From an uncultured Acidimicrobiales bacterium (lineage in GTDB: Bacteria > Actinomycetota > Acidimicrobiia > Acidimicrobiales > SZUA-35), in the NCBI GenBank assembly GCA_937925335.1, contig CALEWY010000044.1, positions 1-64,000 on the forward strand: a stretch of DNA of 64,000 nucleotides. The letters run 5' to 3'. The notes under the pieces are model-generated. The model did no database searches. It saw nothing but the letters and a program-made list of their open reading frames with translations, and was not told the DNA's origin. Positions 20,109 through 31,608 of this stretch are shown here, in pieces. The translations under genes and the position numbers were made by a program. Positions within the stretch are counted from its first letter, which is position 1. The number at the start of each line of letters is the position of its first letter.

Positions 20109-20426
20109 TCAGAAGAAGGCAGCGACGATCCACACGACGACCATTCCTGCCGTCAACGTGGCGATGAGATTCTTCGTCTTCCAAGCGACGAGCGCCGCCG
20201 CAGCGATCGCCGCGACCTCCGGAATCGAGATCCCGCTCGCGCCTTCACTTCCAGCAAGCAGGGTGACGACCAACGCCGACAAGACAGCGGGGCCAACGTT
20301 ACGCAGCCCACGTTCGAGCCTTGGCGACAACGGCCGATCAGCCAGGGCCAGGATGAGACCGGCTCGCGACACATAGGTGACGAGACCGACCGCCAGGACA
20401 GCACTGAGCGCTCCGAACGTGGTCAC
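20109..20426 (-). CDS. azlD: AzlD family branched-chain amino-acid transport subunit
   Basis: TYVSRAGLILALADRPLSPRLERGLRNVGPAVLSALVVTLL. Confidence 0.8.
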   Translation of the reverse strand: MTTFGALSAVLAVGLVTYVSRAGLILALADRPLSPRLERGLRNVGPAVLSALVVTLLAGSEGASGISIPEVAAIAAAALVAWKTKNLIATLTAGMVVVWIVAAFF

Positions 20427-21190
20427 GAACGCTCACCACTTTCTTCTACAGCCTTCGCTCCAGCAGCCGGGTCTCCCACGGCCGTCTCTCCCCTAGCCCG
20501 GTCGTCCAGCCCATCGGCGATGTAACCGGCGACCACACCGGCAGCTGCACCGACCAGCAGGCCCAACCGATTCGGCAGGCCGAGCGTGAGAAGGCACGTT
20601 GCAGCTGCGACCACGGCCGACACAACAGCGGGCCGGCGGGTCAACGCCAGCACGACGAAACCGGTGAACATCACCGGGGCGGCAACCGACAGCTGCCAGG
20701 ACTCGGGAACTGAGGATCCAAAGAGAAAGCCGATCGTCAGCGCGATGTGCCAGCCAACCCAGAACACCATCGCGGTGGCGACGTAGAACCGACGGAAGTC
20801 CTGGCCCTTGCGATCATCTGCCATCGCAAGCGCGAAGACTTGGTCGACCAGCAGGTAGGGGCCGACCCATCGGAACCAGCGCGGCTGATCACGAAAGCGA
20901 GGCGCCATGGCCGCGGAGTACATGACGTGGCGGGTGTTGATCACGATGGCCGTCGCCACGATCGTCAACCACGATGCGGTGCCGGCGAGTGTCAAGACCG
21001 CAAGCTGGGCCGAACCAGCCCAGATGAGAAACGATGAGGCGAAGCCGATCGATGTCGGCATCGCAGCGTTCGTGATCGCAAGGCCAATGACGAAACCGAA
21101 CGGAATCGCCGGCGCAAAGATCGGTAACGCGCCGACGACACCAGCCCGAATCGGACCGGTGTCGTCGCTGCGAGACGTGTGATCGATCAG
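20423..21190 (-). CDS. azlC: AzlC family amino-acid permease; inferred CTG start overlapping the aldolase stop (CTGA)
   Basis: Conserved N-terminus [57 protein letters not shown] lies upstream of the first ATG (21061); no ATG/GTG/TTG in frame back to the preceding stop. Confidence 0.75.
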   Translation of the reverse strand: MIDHTSRSDDTGPIRAGVVGALPIFAPAIPFGFVIGLAITNAAMPTSIGFASSFLIWAGSAQLAVLTLAGTASWLTIVATAIVINTRHVMYSAAMAPRFRDQPRWFRWVGPYLLVDQVFALAMADDRKGQDFRRFYVATAMVFWVGWHIALTIGFLFGSSVPESWQLSVAAPVMFTGFVVLALTRRPAVVSAVVAAATCLLTLGLPNRLGLLVGAAAGVVAGYIADGLDDRARGETAVGDPAAGAKAVEESGERS

Positions 21191-22074
21191 GTGATCGACG
21201 CGGCGTAAATCGACGCGATGGACGCGTCGAGCGTTGCGTTGAACTCTTCGTCGGTCTGCTGAGCGGAGAGACCCTCACTGAGGGCACGCGAGAAGCTCGC
21301 GATCATGCCGGTGTTCGTTGCGAGACGCTCGTTGGCGAGATCGCGGGGGTAGCCACCCGAAAGAGCAACAACGCTGACGCACTGCGGGTGAGCGATGAGG
21401 TCGGCGTAGAAGTTGGCTTCCTCGGGGATCGTCACCTTCAACATCACGAACTGATCGTCGTTGAGCTGATCGAGCTCGGCTGCGATGGCCGAACGAAGGA
21501 GCGCCTCGGCTTCGGCCTTCTCGGGCGAGTTGATATCAACCTCGGGCTCGATAATCGGGACGAGGCCACCAGCGATGATCTGCTTTCCGACTTCGAACTG
21601 CTGGGCGACGATGGCGTTGATGCCCTCTTCGTTTGCAAGCTTGACGACCGAGCGCATCTTGGTTCCGAACACGCCCTTGTCAGCAGCACGTGCGAGCAAC
21701 GCATCGAGCTCCGGCATCGGGTTCATGAGCTGCACACCATCGGCTTCGTCGGCAAGGCCCTTGTCGACCTTCAAGAACGGCACGACCTGCTTGGAGTTCC
21801 ACAAGAACTCAGCGGTGTCGACTCCGTCGATCTGACGATCCATCGTCATCTCGAACAGGATCGCTCCGAGCACGCGCTCGCCGGTGAATGCCGGGCTCTT
21901 GATGATGCGGCTGCGCATCTCGTGAATCAGGTCGAACATCTCTTCATCGTTCGAGAAGGCGTCTTCGGACACGCCATAGAGGCCGAGGGCCTTTGGGGTG
22001 GAGCCACCGCTCTGATCGAGTGCGGCAATGAAGCCGCCGCCGTTGCGAACTTTTTCGAACTGATCTGCGTTCAT
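21187..22074 (-). CDS. Class I fructose-bisphosphate aldolase
   Basis: [35 protein letters not shown]...[10 protein letters not shown]...[11 protein letters not shown]. Confidence 0.9.
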   Translation of the reverse strand: MNADQFEKVRNGGGFIAALDQSGGSTPKALGLYGVSEDAFSNDEEMFDLIHEMRSRIIKSPAFTGERVLGAILFEMTMDRQIDGVDTAEFLWNSKQVVPFLKVDKGLADEADGVQLMNPMPELDALLARAADKGVFGTKMRSVVKLANEEGINAIVAQQFEVGKQIIAGGLVPIIEPEVDINSPEKAEAEALLRSAIAAELDQLNDDQFVMLKVTIPEEANFYADLIAHPQCVSVVALSGGYPRDLANERLATNTGMIASFSRALSEGLSAQQTDEEFNATLDASIASIYAASIT

Positions 22075-22197
22075 TCGCACAATTCTAGAAGCGACACAAG
22101 CCCGATCCGAGAGCAAATGCGTCCTACCCAAAAGTAACCCGCGTCAACCAGCCACGATCGATGGAGTGCGACCGATGCCGTCGACGAAATGGCGACG

Positions 22198-22632
22198 CTA
22201 TTCGTCTTGGTCCGCCAGGCTTTTGGGGTGTCGGGCGGCAACGGGTGATCCGTGGTGCAGCGTGAGCTTCCAGCCGTCGGCGTTGCGCACGAACACGTTG
22301 GTCGCGGCAATCGTGCCGGTGTTGGCTCGATCCATCATGTTCTCGTCGAGCGTGACCCATGCGGTCGAGCCTCGAACCGAACCCATCACGTTCGTGATGA
22401 TGAACTGGCTGCGACCGGGGCCTGCGAAGATTCGCCGCCACGTTTCTCGGATGGCCGGCCAGCCACGAACGATCGGCCAACCGGGATGGATGCACGAAAT
22501 GGTCGCCGAGTGTTCCCACACCGCCGACATCGCCTCGAGATCTCGCTGCTCGTGAGCTCGGTAGAACGCTTGGTTGGCCCGGAGTACCGCCTGGATCTCG
22601 GACTTCTGGTCGTCGTTCACTTCGTCAGCCAC
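22198..22632 (-). CDS. SnoaL-like / nuclear transport factor 2 family protein
   Basis: VLRANQAFYRAHEQRDLEAMSAVWEHSATISCIHPGWPIVRGWPAIRETWRRIF. Confidence 0.8.
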   Translation of the reverse strand: MADEVNDDQKSEIQAVLRANQAFYRAHEQRDLEAMSAVWEHSATISCIHPGWPIVRGWPAIRETWRRIFAGPGRSQFIITNVMGSVRGSTAWVTLDENMMDRANTGTIAATNVFVRNADGWKLTLHHGSPVAARHPKSLADQDE

Positions 22633-22657
22633 AACAACCGATCCTAGGAGCGCTTCA

Positions 22658-23395
22658 TCAGTCGTCAGGGACGAACGGGGCTGACGCCGTGACTCGTCCG
22701 AGGTTCACGAACCCGTGATGACCATCTTCCGGGCTCGGCTGCTTCGCCCACATCGCCCCAGCTTCCACCCCTGTTTCCGGGAGCGGATAGGGCCCGCTTT
22801 GGTCGGTGTCGCGAGTGAGGAGCCATGCGTCTCCCCCGGCCGCCTGGCCCGAAAGGGCCACCATCTCTGGATGCCACGCCCGGATGACCGAACCAAGCGT
22901 CGGCGCTGGCCCACCCAGGACCCTGGTGTGCATCGACCCGGCGAGGATCACCGTGAACGCCTTCGGAACTCGGTCCATCGCCTCGAGCAATCGATGCGCC
23001 ATCGTCTCATCTCGCGGCCGCTCCAGCTCCGCAATCATTTCGAGCGGAACTGGCGAACCGGGCGCCACCCACGGGCCGTCCATGGAGACCAGCTGCACGT
23101 CGTCAAGCGGTGCCAACGTGCGCACCAGGTTCGCCATGGCCTCGCTCGATCGACCGTCTCGGAACTCCTCGCCACGGCGCCAGAAGGTTCCGAACGATCC
23201 GGTGTTCGGTTCTTCGGTCATCGGCAGTTCCAGCCCGACCACAACCCTCAGGCCTTGCTCGATCGCACGCTTGGCCAGACCTTCCACGAGAGCCGGAAAC
23301 TCGACGGTGCCGAGCAACTCACCGATCGCGACCACCCCGCGAGGGACGATGAGCGGTTCGAGCGCAAGCAAGACGTCTGGGACGACGAGTGACAT
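22658..23395 (-). CDS. Hypothetical protein (possible ChaN/Tiki-like fold, weak)
   Basis: 245 aa; VVAIGELLGTVEFPALVEGLAKRAIEQGLRVVVGLELPMTE...VILAGSMHTRVLG. Confidence 0.5.
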   Translation of the reverse strand: MSLVVPDVLLALEPLIVPRGVVAIGELLGTVEFPALVEGLAKRAIEQGLRVVVGLELPMTEEPNTGSFGTFWRRGEEFRDGRSSEAMANLVRTLAPLDDVQLVSMDGPWVAPGSPVPLEMIAELERPRDETMAHRLLEAMDRVPKAFTVILAGSMHTRVLGGPAPTLGSVIRAWHPEMVALSGQAAGGDAWLLTRDTDQSGPYPLPETGVEAGAMWAKQPSPEDGHHGFVNLGRVTASAPFVPDD

Positions 23396-23449
23396 CTCTG
23401 CAGTCTGGCCTGCGCCGGGCCAGGCGGAGGAGTCCGTAGGCTTTGGGCC

Positions 23450-23989
23450 ATGTCTCGGATCGTCACGATGTCAGGGAGCGTCCGTCAAGGATCGCTCAAC
23501 ACCACGCTTATCAACGCCGCCGGTGATCTCGCCGTGGCTGCGGGCCACGACGTTGATGCGCTCGACCTCGGGTCGTTTGCACTGCCGCTCTACGACGGCG
23601 ACTTTGAGACCAACCACGGCATTCCTGCTGGTGCGACCGAGCTCGCCGACCGCATCCGCCAGGCTGACGCAATCCTCATCGCGTCGCCGGAATACAACGG
23701 TGGCCCGAGCGGCCTGCTCAAGAACACGATCGACTGGATCACCCGCGTCGAGATGACCGTGCTCGCCGAGAAGCCGGTAGGCCTCCTGGCGGCGTCGCCG
23801 GGAGGTAACGGCGGTTCTCACGGCATCGGTGTGATGACGTCGATCTTCTCCTACATGAGCCTTGCGCTTCACGGCGAGGCGTTCAGCCTTCCGAAGGCCT
23901 ACGAGAAGCTCGAAGACGGCGCACTGAACGCCGAGGAAACCGCTCGTCTCGGAACCTGGCTCGACGGGGTCCTTGCCCCACTGGCCTAA
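23450..23989 (+). CDS. NADPH-dependent FMN reductase
   Basis: SGSVRQGSLNTTLINAAGDLA...ADAILIASPEYNGGPSGLLKNTIDWITR. Confidence 0.9.
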   Translation: MSRIVTMSGSVRQGSLNTTLINAAGDLAVAAGHDVDALDLGSFALPLYDGDFETNHGIPAGATELADRIRQADAILIASPEYNGGPSGLLKNTIDWITRVEMTVLAEKPVGLLAASPGGNGGSHGIGVMTSIFSYMSLALHGEAFSLPKAYEKLEDGALNAEETARLGTWLDGVLAPLA

Positions 23990-24036
23990 GTTCTGACCTG
24001 CGTTCGCGGCTCAGCTCTGGATACCGAGGACTGGGG

Positions 24037-25827
24037 CTAGTTCGTTCCGGTCTTGATCCGGAACTCGTCCGACTGGCTGAAGAACAACATCAGCCAACCA
24101 CGAGAGCGGCGCCCACTCGTGAGCTCGCCGACCCAGAAGTTGTAGCCGGTTGCTTCGGGCTCGCGCTCGAGGATGTTCGTGTAGATCAAGTCGACGAACT
24201 CGGTGTCGGAGAGTGATCCGTATCGAGTGTTGAACTCGGTGCTGATCGCGAAGAACTCCGAGATCTCGTTCAGATCCTGCGAGCCAGAGCTGAACTGGCC
24301 CAGCCAGTAGCTGAAGCCGCTCTGGTCGGGGTAGCGCAGGAAGTACGAGCAGTAAAGACGGTAGACCGACGCATTCGTCTCGCTCGACGTCGAGAACGCC
24401 GGGTTCACCGGAGCCTGACGACAGTTCGTGTAGGTCGGCGCTTCGCCCTGGCCTGAAGCGGTGAAGGCCAGCGTCGTGGCGGTCGAGGAGCCTCCGGAGC
24501 CGGTGCCGGTGACGGACACGGTGTAGGAGCCGTCGTTGAGGTGGACGGGGATGGTGAGTGCGCGATCGGTGGCAGCGAACGAGGATGCGGCCACAACACC
24601 ACCGGAGGCGTTGGTCACTGTCACGGTCCAACCAGCAGCAGGTGGCCCGGCCGACGAGTTCGACGGATTCACGACCACGGTGAACTGCCCGGGCACGACC
24701 GACGTCGACGTGATGGCCGGCGCAACGGGTGGCGTCTCGACCGTCCAGCCAACGATCTCCATGGCACCGAGCACGACACCATCGATTCCGGCAACCGTCT
24801 CACCGTTGAACAACGTGGGAGACATCAGCGCACCGGGCCCGTAGGCCGGGTAGGTGGCCTCGTCGAAGTGTGACATCGACGAACCGTTCTGGTAGCCGTT
24901 GGTCGGGTCGTAGATCCGCTCCCACGTGCCGTCGAGATTCAAGAGCCAGTGGTTGCCGGTGGTGACCAGCGGTGACGTGACGGTGCGAACCGGTGACGAG
25001 GGACCGGCCGAAGTGCTCGTGCCAGCGTCGCGGTAGTACCGCTGATCGAGGGCGGAGAAGACATGGTTCGATTGTGAGAACGGATCGACGTCACTCGAGA
25101 ATCCCAGCCCGTGGCCGATCTCGTGAAGCAGCGTTGCGTAGAGCGAGTACTGCGAGTTGCCGATGCTGGCACCCATGACCGTGCTCCAGTTCTGGTCACG
25201 GTTGACGTAGACGATGATGTCCGGGCTGCTCGGGAACTGATCGCTGCCGCGGTCGGCGTTACGAAGTGCCGTTGGGATCGCATAGCGGTTGCCGCTCGGG
25301 CCTTCGATCACGCTGAAGTGTGAGGCCCCGGCGAGAGCGCCTGAACCGAGCGACTGGTAGTTGACCTGAACGTGGATACCGCCGCCGTTGAAGTCGACGC
25401 TTGATGCCCACTCTTCCATCACGGCTTCAAAGACAGGCTTGTGACTCTCGGGGGTGGCGACTCGCGGGATCGAGGCGTCCGCAGGCATGTACTGGATCGT
25501 GTAGTCGCCTGCGGCGCTCGAGAAGTCGACATCACCAAGTGACGGGTCGTTGTCACTTGTGAGCGTTGCGGCGTTCAGCGACTCGACATGATTGGTGACG
25601 ACTCGAATCTCTGCCTCGGACGTGTCCGCGGTGAAGTCGAGGTGTGGTTCCTCCTGGAAGGGCTCGGAAGACGCTTCGCCTTGCAACCGTGTGGCGACCA
25701 AGGCCTCGTCTTGGACCTCGCCAGACACGTCGTTTTGGGCGGAGGCAGGGTTGATCCCGACCGTCGAAAGGGCCAATGTCGACACCGACAAGACAGTTGC
25801 ACCGAGCGCTCGAGTTAGGGATCCCAC
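24037..25827 (-). CDS. Secreted metallopeptidase-like protein with Ig/FnIII-like segment and C-terminal DUF4214-type domain
   Basis: Signal peptide; YATLLHEIGHGLGFSSD (HExxHxxGF); VAPAITSTSVVPGQFTVVVNPS... segment; C-term FLRYPDQSGFSYWLGQFSSGSQDLNEISEFFAISTEF...NILEREPEATGYNFWVGEL. Confidence 0.8.
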   Translation of the reverse strand: MGSLTRALGATVLSVSTLALSTVGINPASAQNDVSGEVQDEALVATRLQGEASSEPFQEEPHLDFTADTSEAEIRVVTNHVESLNAATLTSDNDPSLGDVDFSSAAGDYTIQYMPADASIPRVATPESHKPVFEAVMEEWASSVDFNGGGIHVQVNYQSLGSGALAGASHFSVIEGPSGNRYAIPTALRNADRGSDQFPSSPDIIVYVNRDQNWSTVMGASIGNSQYSLYATLLHEIGHGLGFSSDVDPFSQSNHVFSALDQRYYRDAGTSTSAGPSSPVRTVTSPLVTTGNHWLLNLDGTWERIYDPTNGYQNGSSMSHFDEATYPAYGPGALMSPTLFNGETVAGIDGVVLGAMEIVGWTVETPPVAPAITSTSVVPGQFTVVVNPSNSSAGPPAAGWTVTVTNASGGVVAASSFAATDRALTIPVHLNDGSYTVSVTGTGSGGSSTATTLAFTASGQGEAPTYTNCRQAPVNPAFSTSSETNASVYRLYCSYFLRYPDQSGFSYWLGQFSSGSQDLNEISEFFAISTEFNTRYGSLSDTEFVDLIYTNILEREPEATGYNFWVGELTSGRRSRGWLMLFFSQSDEFRIKTGTN

Positions 25828-25990
25828 TCAGAAATCATCGACGCAATCAGGCAGGTTCTTAAGCAGCACGCATGGGCCGTTCTACCATTTCTAGGCCTGT
25901 CGATATCGGTGTTGATGCCGGGGTCGATACCGGTGTTGATCTGGTAAGCGTCGCCTGTGCCCATCGAGCAACGCCGGACAAAACCCCAGG

Positions 25991-28060
25991 TCAGCCGGCT
26001 GCTCGGCAAGCCTCGACGGCGGCAAGCAGATCTGCGGGAGTGCCGATCACCTCAAGATTTCGGGTGTATCGAAGATCGTCGATCGACGGTGCAGACTCCA
26101 AGGAGCAGCCTCGAACTACCTCATTGTCCCACAACCCTTGCGAGCGGGAGATGACCTGCGAGGTGAACCAGCTCTGCAACAGCTCGTTGTGTTCAGCGAG
26201 GTTCGCCGCTTCCGCTTGTGCGGTTTCGGCGTCGGCCCTGGCAGTCTCGAGATCGGCAGCGATCGACTCTTCGTTCGCTTCGAGCTCGGTGACACGAAGC
26301 AGCGCAGCGTCGAGCTCGTCTTGCGATGGGCCAGCAATCGTCTCGGGCTCGTCGGTCATTGCGAGTTCGCTCGTCGTGGTGACAACCGTCGTGACCGACG
26401 CGGTTTCGCCATCGGAGGAACCACCGGACTGGTTGCCGATCAAGAGCCCGACGACAAACGCTCCACCGAGTGCGCAAGCAGCGCCAACAAGGGCGAGCGC
26501 CCGCCTACTCGAGCGGGGCTCGATGATCTCCGTCGATCGTGATGGGATCGTGTCCGACTTCGCGCCGTCCGACGCCGCATTGGTTGGCTTGGCACTGTGC
26601 GGCTTGATGCTGTCTGGCTTGTTGTTCTCTGGCTTGGCGGCCGACCGTGCGATCGCTGATCGAGTCGCAGACGCACCAGCGGTCTTCGAGACGTCGGACT
26701 TGTTCGCTCCGGGAGTTCGCTGTTCGAGTGAAGCGTCAAGCGGCTTGAGCGCATCAACACCCGTTCGAGACGTCGCCGGCGTTCCTGGCTTCGCAGCGTC
26801 TGGAGTCGTCGTTGACCGATCAGACTTTGCGAGGTTGGCGGCTTCGACGCGAGATACTGCGGCGCTGACAGCGCTGCCGCTCTTCGAACTGTCGAGCTTC
26901 GAGCTATCCAGCTTCGAGCTGTCGGGCTGGGTCGTTGCGAGCTCGTTTTTGGCGAGCTTGGACCTCACCGATTCGGCTTTTGCGGCACCGGTCTTTGGGG
27001 AGTCGGCTGGTGGGATGTCGGTTGCTGCGGTGCCACGCGTTGCGGCCTCGGTTGATGTCGAACCGTTCGTTTCGGTATCGAGCTCTGCAGTGTCGAGCTC
27101 TGCAGTGTCGAGTGGTGTCGCAGCCGACTCGAAGAGGCTACGAGACGTACGGTTCGCCGCAGCCGCCTTCGCCCCTTCCATCTCATCGGGAAGCACCGAC
27201 GGTGTGAGCGGGGCCGGCATCGAACGCAACGCCGCACCGTCGTTCCGTCGGCGGTTGCGCTCGGTGGAGTCTGATTTGGTTTCGGCTTCGACGACCTTCG
27301 AAAGATTCGTCTGTTGCACGGCGTCTGCCAGCTTCGCTGTTTCGGCGAGCTTGGCCGCGTCAACCGGCTTCGGTGGGTCGGTGAGCTTGGCGATGTCAGC
27401 GAGCTTGCGCGCCGTTTCTTTCAACTTCTTCGCCGTCTCGGCGGGGCTTGTCGATGGCTCGGTTCCCTCAGCTGCGATCAGCGCGAGCTTGTCGATGTCC
27501 GAAAGCGAGCTGTCGGCAATCGAACGGCCGGACGACCCAGAATCAGACGACCCAGAACCAGACGACCCAGAACCAGACGATCCAGAACCAGCGAGCGGAG
27601 ATTCAGACGACCCAGAATCCAGTGTTGTCGCATCGGACTTCTTCGTGTCGCGACCTCGGTCAACCGATGCGTCACTCGTCGTGGTGCTCGAACCAGTCGA
27701 GCCCGAATCGGTTTCGGCTTCTGATGCACTCAGCGTTGCTGCGTCGCCTGCGATCGTCGTGTCGACAGCCTCGACGGACGCTGCGACCGAGTCAGTGGAC
27801 TCTGGTGTCGAAGCAGGCGACGTCGAAGCAGGCGATGTCGAGGCAGGCGATGTCGAGGCAGGGAACGTCGAAACGGGTGACGCAGCGCTCGGCGAAGTCT
27901 CGGGTGTGGGTGTCGGAGCTGGCGCTGATGTCACGCCGCCATGGGGGCGTTCTTGACCGGTCCACGAGCGACCGTTCCAGAACCGTTCCACGGTGCTGGC
28001 TTCGGAGTCGCGGTACCAGCCGGGAAAGACTGGTTCGTTGTCTTCGCAGATGTCGGTCAT
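25991..28060 (-). CDS. DUF2510-type protein with long low-complexity repeats, one TM segment and a coiled coil
   Basis: N-term PGWYRDSEASTVERFWNGRSWTGQERPHG (DUF2510-like); SPASTSPASTSPAST and GSSGSGSSGSGSSDSGSS repeats; TM RALALVGAACALGGAFVVGLLIG. Confidence 0.75.
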   Translation of the reverse strand: MTDICEDNEPVFPGWYRDSEASTVERFWNGRSWTGQERPHGGVTSAPAPTPTPETSPSAASPVSTFPASTSPASTSPASTSPASTPESTDSVAASVEAVDTTIAGDAATLSASEAETDSGSTGSSTTTSDASVDRGRDTKKSDATTLDSGSSESPLAGSGSSGSGSSGSGSSDSGSSGRSIADSSLSDIDKLALIAAEGTEPSTSPAETAKKLKETARKLADIAKLTDPPKPVDAAKLAETAKLADAVQQTNLSKVVEAETKSDSTERNRRRNDGAALRSMPAPLTPSVLPDEMEGAKAAAANRTSRSLFESAATPLDTAELDTAELDTETNGSTSTEAATRGTAATDIPPADSPKTGAAKAESVRSKLAKNELATTQPDSSKLDSSKLDSSKSGSAVSAAVSRVEAANLAKSDRSTTTPDAAKPGTPATSRTGVDALKPLDASLEQRTPGANKSDVSKTAGASATRSAIARSAAKPENNKPDSIKPHSAKPTNAASDGAKSDTIPSRSTEIIEPRSSRRALALVGAACALGGAFVVGLLIGNQSGGSSDGETASVTTVVTTTSELAMTDEPETIAGPSQDELDAALLRVTELEANEESIAADLETARADAETAQAEAANLAEHNELLQSWFTSQVISRSQGLWDNEVVRGCSLESAPSIDDLRYTRNLEVIGTPADLLAAVEACRAAG

Positions 28061-28122
28061 AGCGATTGGAAGGCTAGGTGACGCCGCTTTCGCGGCCTGT
28101 CAGACCTAGCAACATTGCCCTT

Positions 28123-28422
28123 CTATGAGTTCGTCCGGCCGGCGCGTTCGATCTCGAGCACGACATCGACAGAAACAAGCGCACCAAGAACGAGTTCGAC
28201 GAGTTCCGAGTCGATCGAGCCGAGTGATCGGACATCGCCGAGGACGTCTTCGATCAACCGACGGGTCTGAGCGCTCTCGGTCTGCACCATGGCGGTCTCG
28301 AGCCAATCGAAGACCGACGCCAACGGGCGGCTGTCGGCGCCGAATTGGTCGTTGCACGGATCGATCTGCTGCAGCAGGACCGACGTTTCGATGGTTGCGA
28401 GTGGAGAGGTGCGGAGCGCCAT
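28123..28422 (-). CDS. Hypothetical protein
   Basis: 99-aa ORF between the DUF2510 gene and polX on the same strand. Confidence 0.45.
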   Translation of the reverse strand: MALRTSPLATIETSVLLQQIDPCNDQFGADSRPLASVFDWLETAMVQTESAQTRRLIEDVLGDVRSLGSIDSELVELVLGALVSVDVVLEIERAGRTNS

Positions 28423-28483
28423 TCCTCTCCATCGGCCTGGGCCGTTCGACCCAAAGGGTTTTCGAAAGAAATTCGAAGAAGCG

Positions 28484-30244
<1,761 letters not shown>

Positions 30245-30247
30245 GGA

Positions 30248-30508
30248 TCAGCTCGATCGTTTTGCCCGGGCCTTGGTGGCGAGCCGGTATGCGGCCGCTG
30301 CCGCAAGCGCGAGCTCACTCGCTGAAACCGAGGAGCCACCCGGGCTCGAGGCTGCCCCGAACTTCTTCGCCATCTCGTCGCTGATCAAGCCCTGACGGCT
30401 CGCAAACCGCAGCGCTGTTCCGCCCACGATGGCGATGTCGCCAAACCTACCGAGGAGCGGGAAACGCCCGCTCAACTTCCGTCGTATGAAGCCCATACGA
30501 CGAGACAA
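30248..30508 (-). CDS. Small hypothetical protein
   Basis: 86-aa ORF, divergent from 30534. Confidence 0.4.
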   Translation of the reverse strand: MSRRMGFIRRKLSGRFPLLGRFGDIAIVGGTALRFASRQGLISDEMAKKFGAASSPGGSSVSASELALAAAAAYRLATKARAKRSS

Positions 30509-30533
30509 TACCCCTCAAACGGAATCGAAACGG

Positions 30534-31553
30534 ATGGCGACGGGTGGAGAGGTCCGGGCGGCTACGGTTCTGCGGATGCTCGTCGCCGTGATCGTGCTCG
30601 CTGTGGCCGCTCTCATCCTTGCCGCCGGATGGTTCTCCGCTCGTCGAGGTTTGGGTTCGCTGTCCGCACAGCATGAGACAACCTCGCAGAACCTCAGCCA
30701 AACCAAAGCCGAGCTTGAATCGGCAACGTCGAGCCACGCCGCGGACGTCTCCCGCTTTGAAGCGACCGAAGCCGAATTGACGACCAAACTCGACGACGTC
30801 ACCGGCGAGCTCGAAGCTGAGAAGGCAGCACACAAAGCCGAGTCCGAGCGAGTCATCGAGCTCGATGCTGAACTCGCCGAAGCCAAAGCCACGATCAGCG
30901 AGACCGAAACCGCACGGGACGCCGCATCGACTCGGGCCGACGAACTCCACGAACAGGTCAACGCGCTCATCGATGACCGGGACGGCCTTCGCAACGAGAT
31001 CGATCGAGCGAAGCAGGCTCCCGCGCTCGTGCTGCCAGAAGCCTCGTCGAACGGCACCGCAGCGCCACAAGACACGCTCTGGAAGCTCGAGCTCGCCCGC
31101 AGCGAACGCACCTGGGCCCACAGCGTTGCGGTCAATCCCGAGAGCGACGAGAGTCCGTTCGACGCGAGCGATGATCTTGTGCGAACCGCGGTCGAGATCG
31201 AAGCATCCGCACTGCGCGAAGAGGTCGGTGCCTTCATCACGATCGAGTGGGACGCCCCGCCGAGCGCTGACCCTGGTCGCCAACATCTCGTGCTTCGGGT
31301 TGCACAAGAGATCCTCGCAGCCGCCGCTCGAGAGCCCGAAGCGTCGACGCTTCGTGTGTCCGGCGGTTCGGCTTCCGATAGCGGCGACTCCGGCACTGGC
31401 AACGGAGAAGCCGCAAGCGGCGATGTGGTGCTGGAACTCGTCGCCACCGACGACGACACGCAGGTGATCAACCTGATCGCTCCACAGTTTGACCACGAGC
31501 TGGTCGACGTGGCGAGTGCTCAGGGCCTCAAAGTCACCGTGAAGTCGTCGTGA
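30534..31553 (+). CDS. Membrane-anchored coiled-coil protein, unknown function
   Basis: N-term TM VLRMLVAVIVLAVAALILAAGWF followed by a long heptad-like region. Confidence 0.65.
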   Translation: MATGGEVRAATVLRMLVAVIVLAVAALILAAGWFSARRGLGSLSAQHETTSQNLSQTKAELESATSSHAADVSRFEATEAELTTKLDDVTGELEAEKAAHKAESERVIELDAELAEAKATISETETARDAASTRADELHEQVNALIDDRDGLRNEIDRAKQAPALVLPEASSNGTAAPQDTLWKLELARSERTWAHSVAVNPESDESPFDASDDLVRTAVEIEASALREEVGAFITIEWDAPPSADPGRQHLVLRVAQEILAAAAREPEASTLRVSGGSASDSGDSGTGNGEAASGDVVLELVATDDDTQVINLIAPQFDHELVDVASAQGLKVTVKSS

Positions 31554-31608
31554 CAAGCCAGTTGCCGAACGGCCAGCTGCGAAACGGCCGGTCGTTGACC
31601 GGGCAACT

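Noticed and set aside
25872-27956. 694-aa plus-strand ORF (track), apparently Ser/Ala/Val-rich
   Set aside because: It is the complement of the DUF2510 gene (25991-28060); its low-complexity composition mirrors codon bias of the real minus-strand gene and no domain is recognisable.
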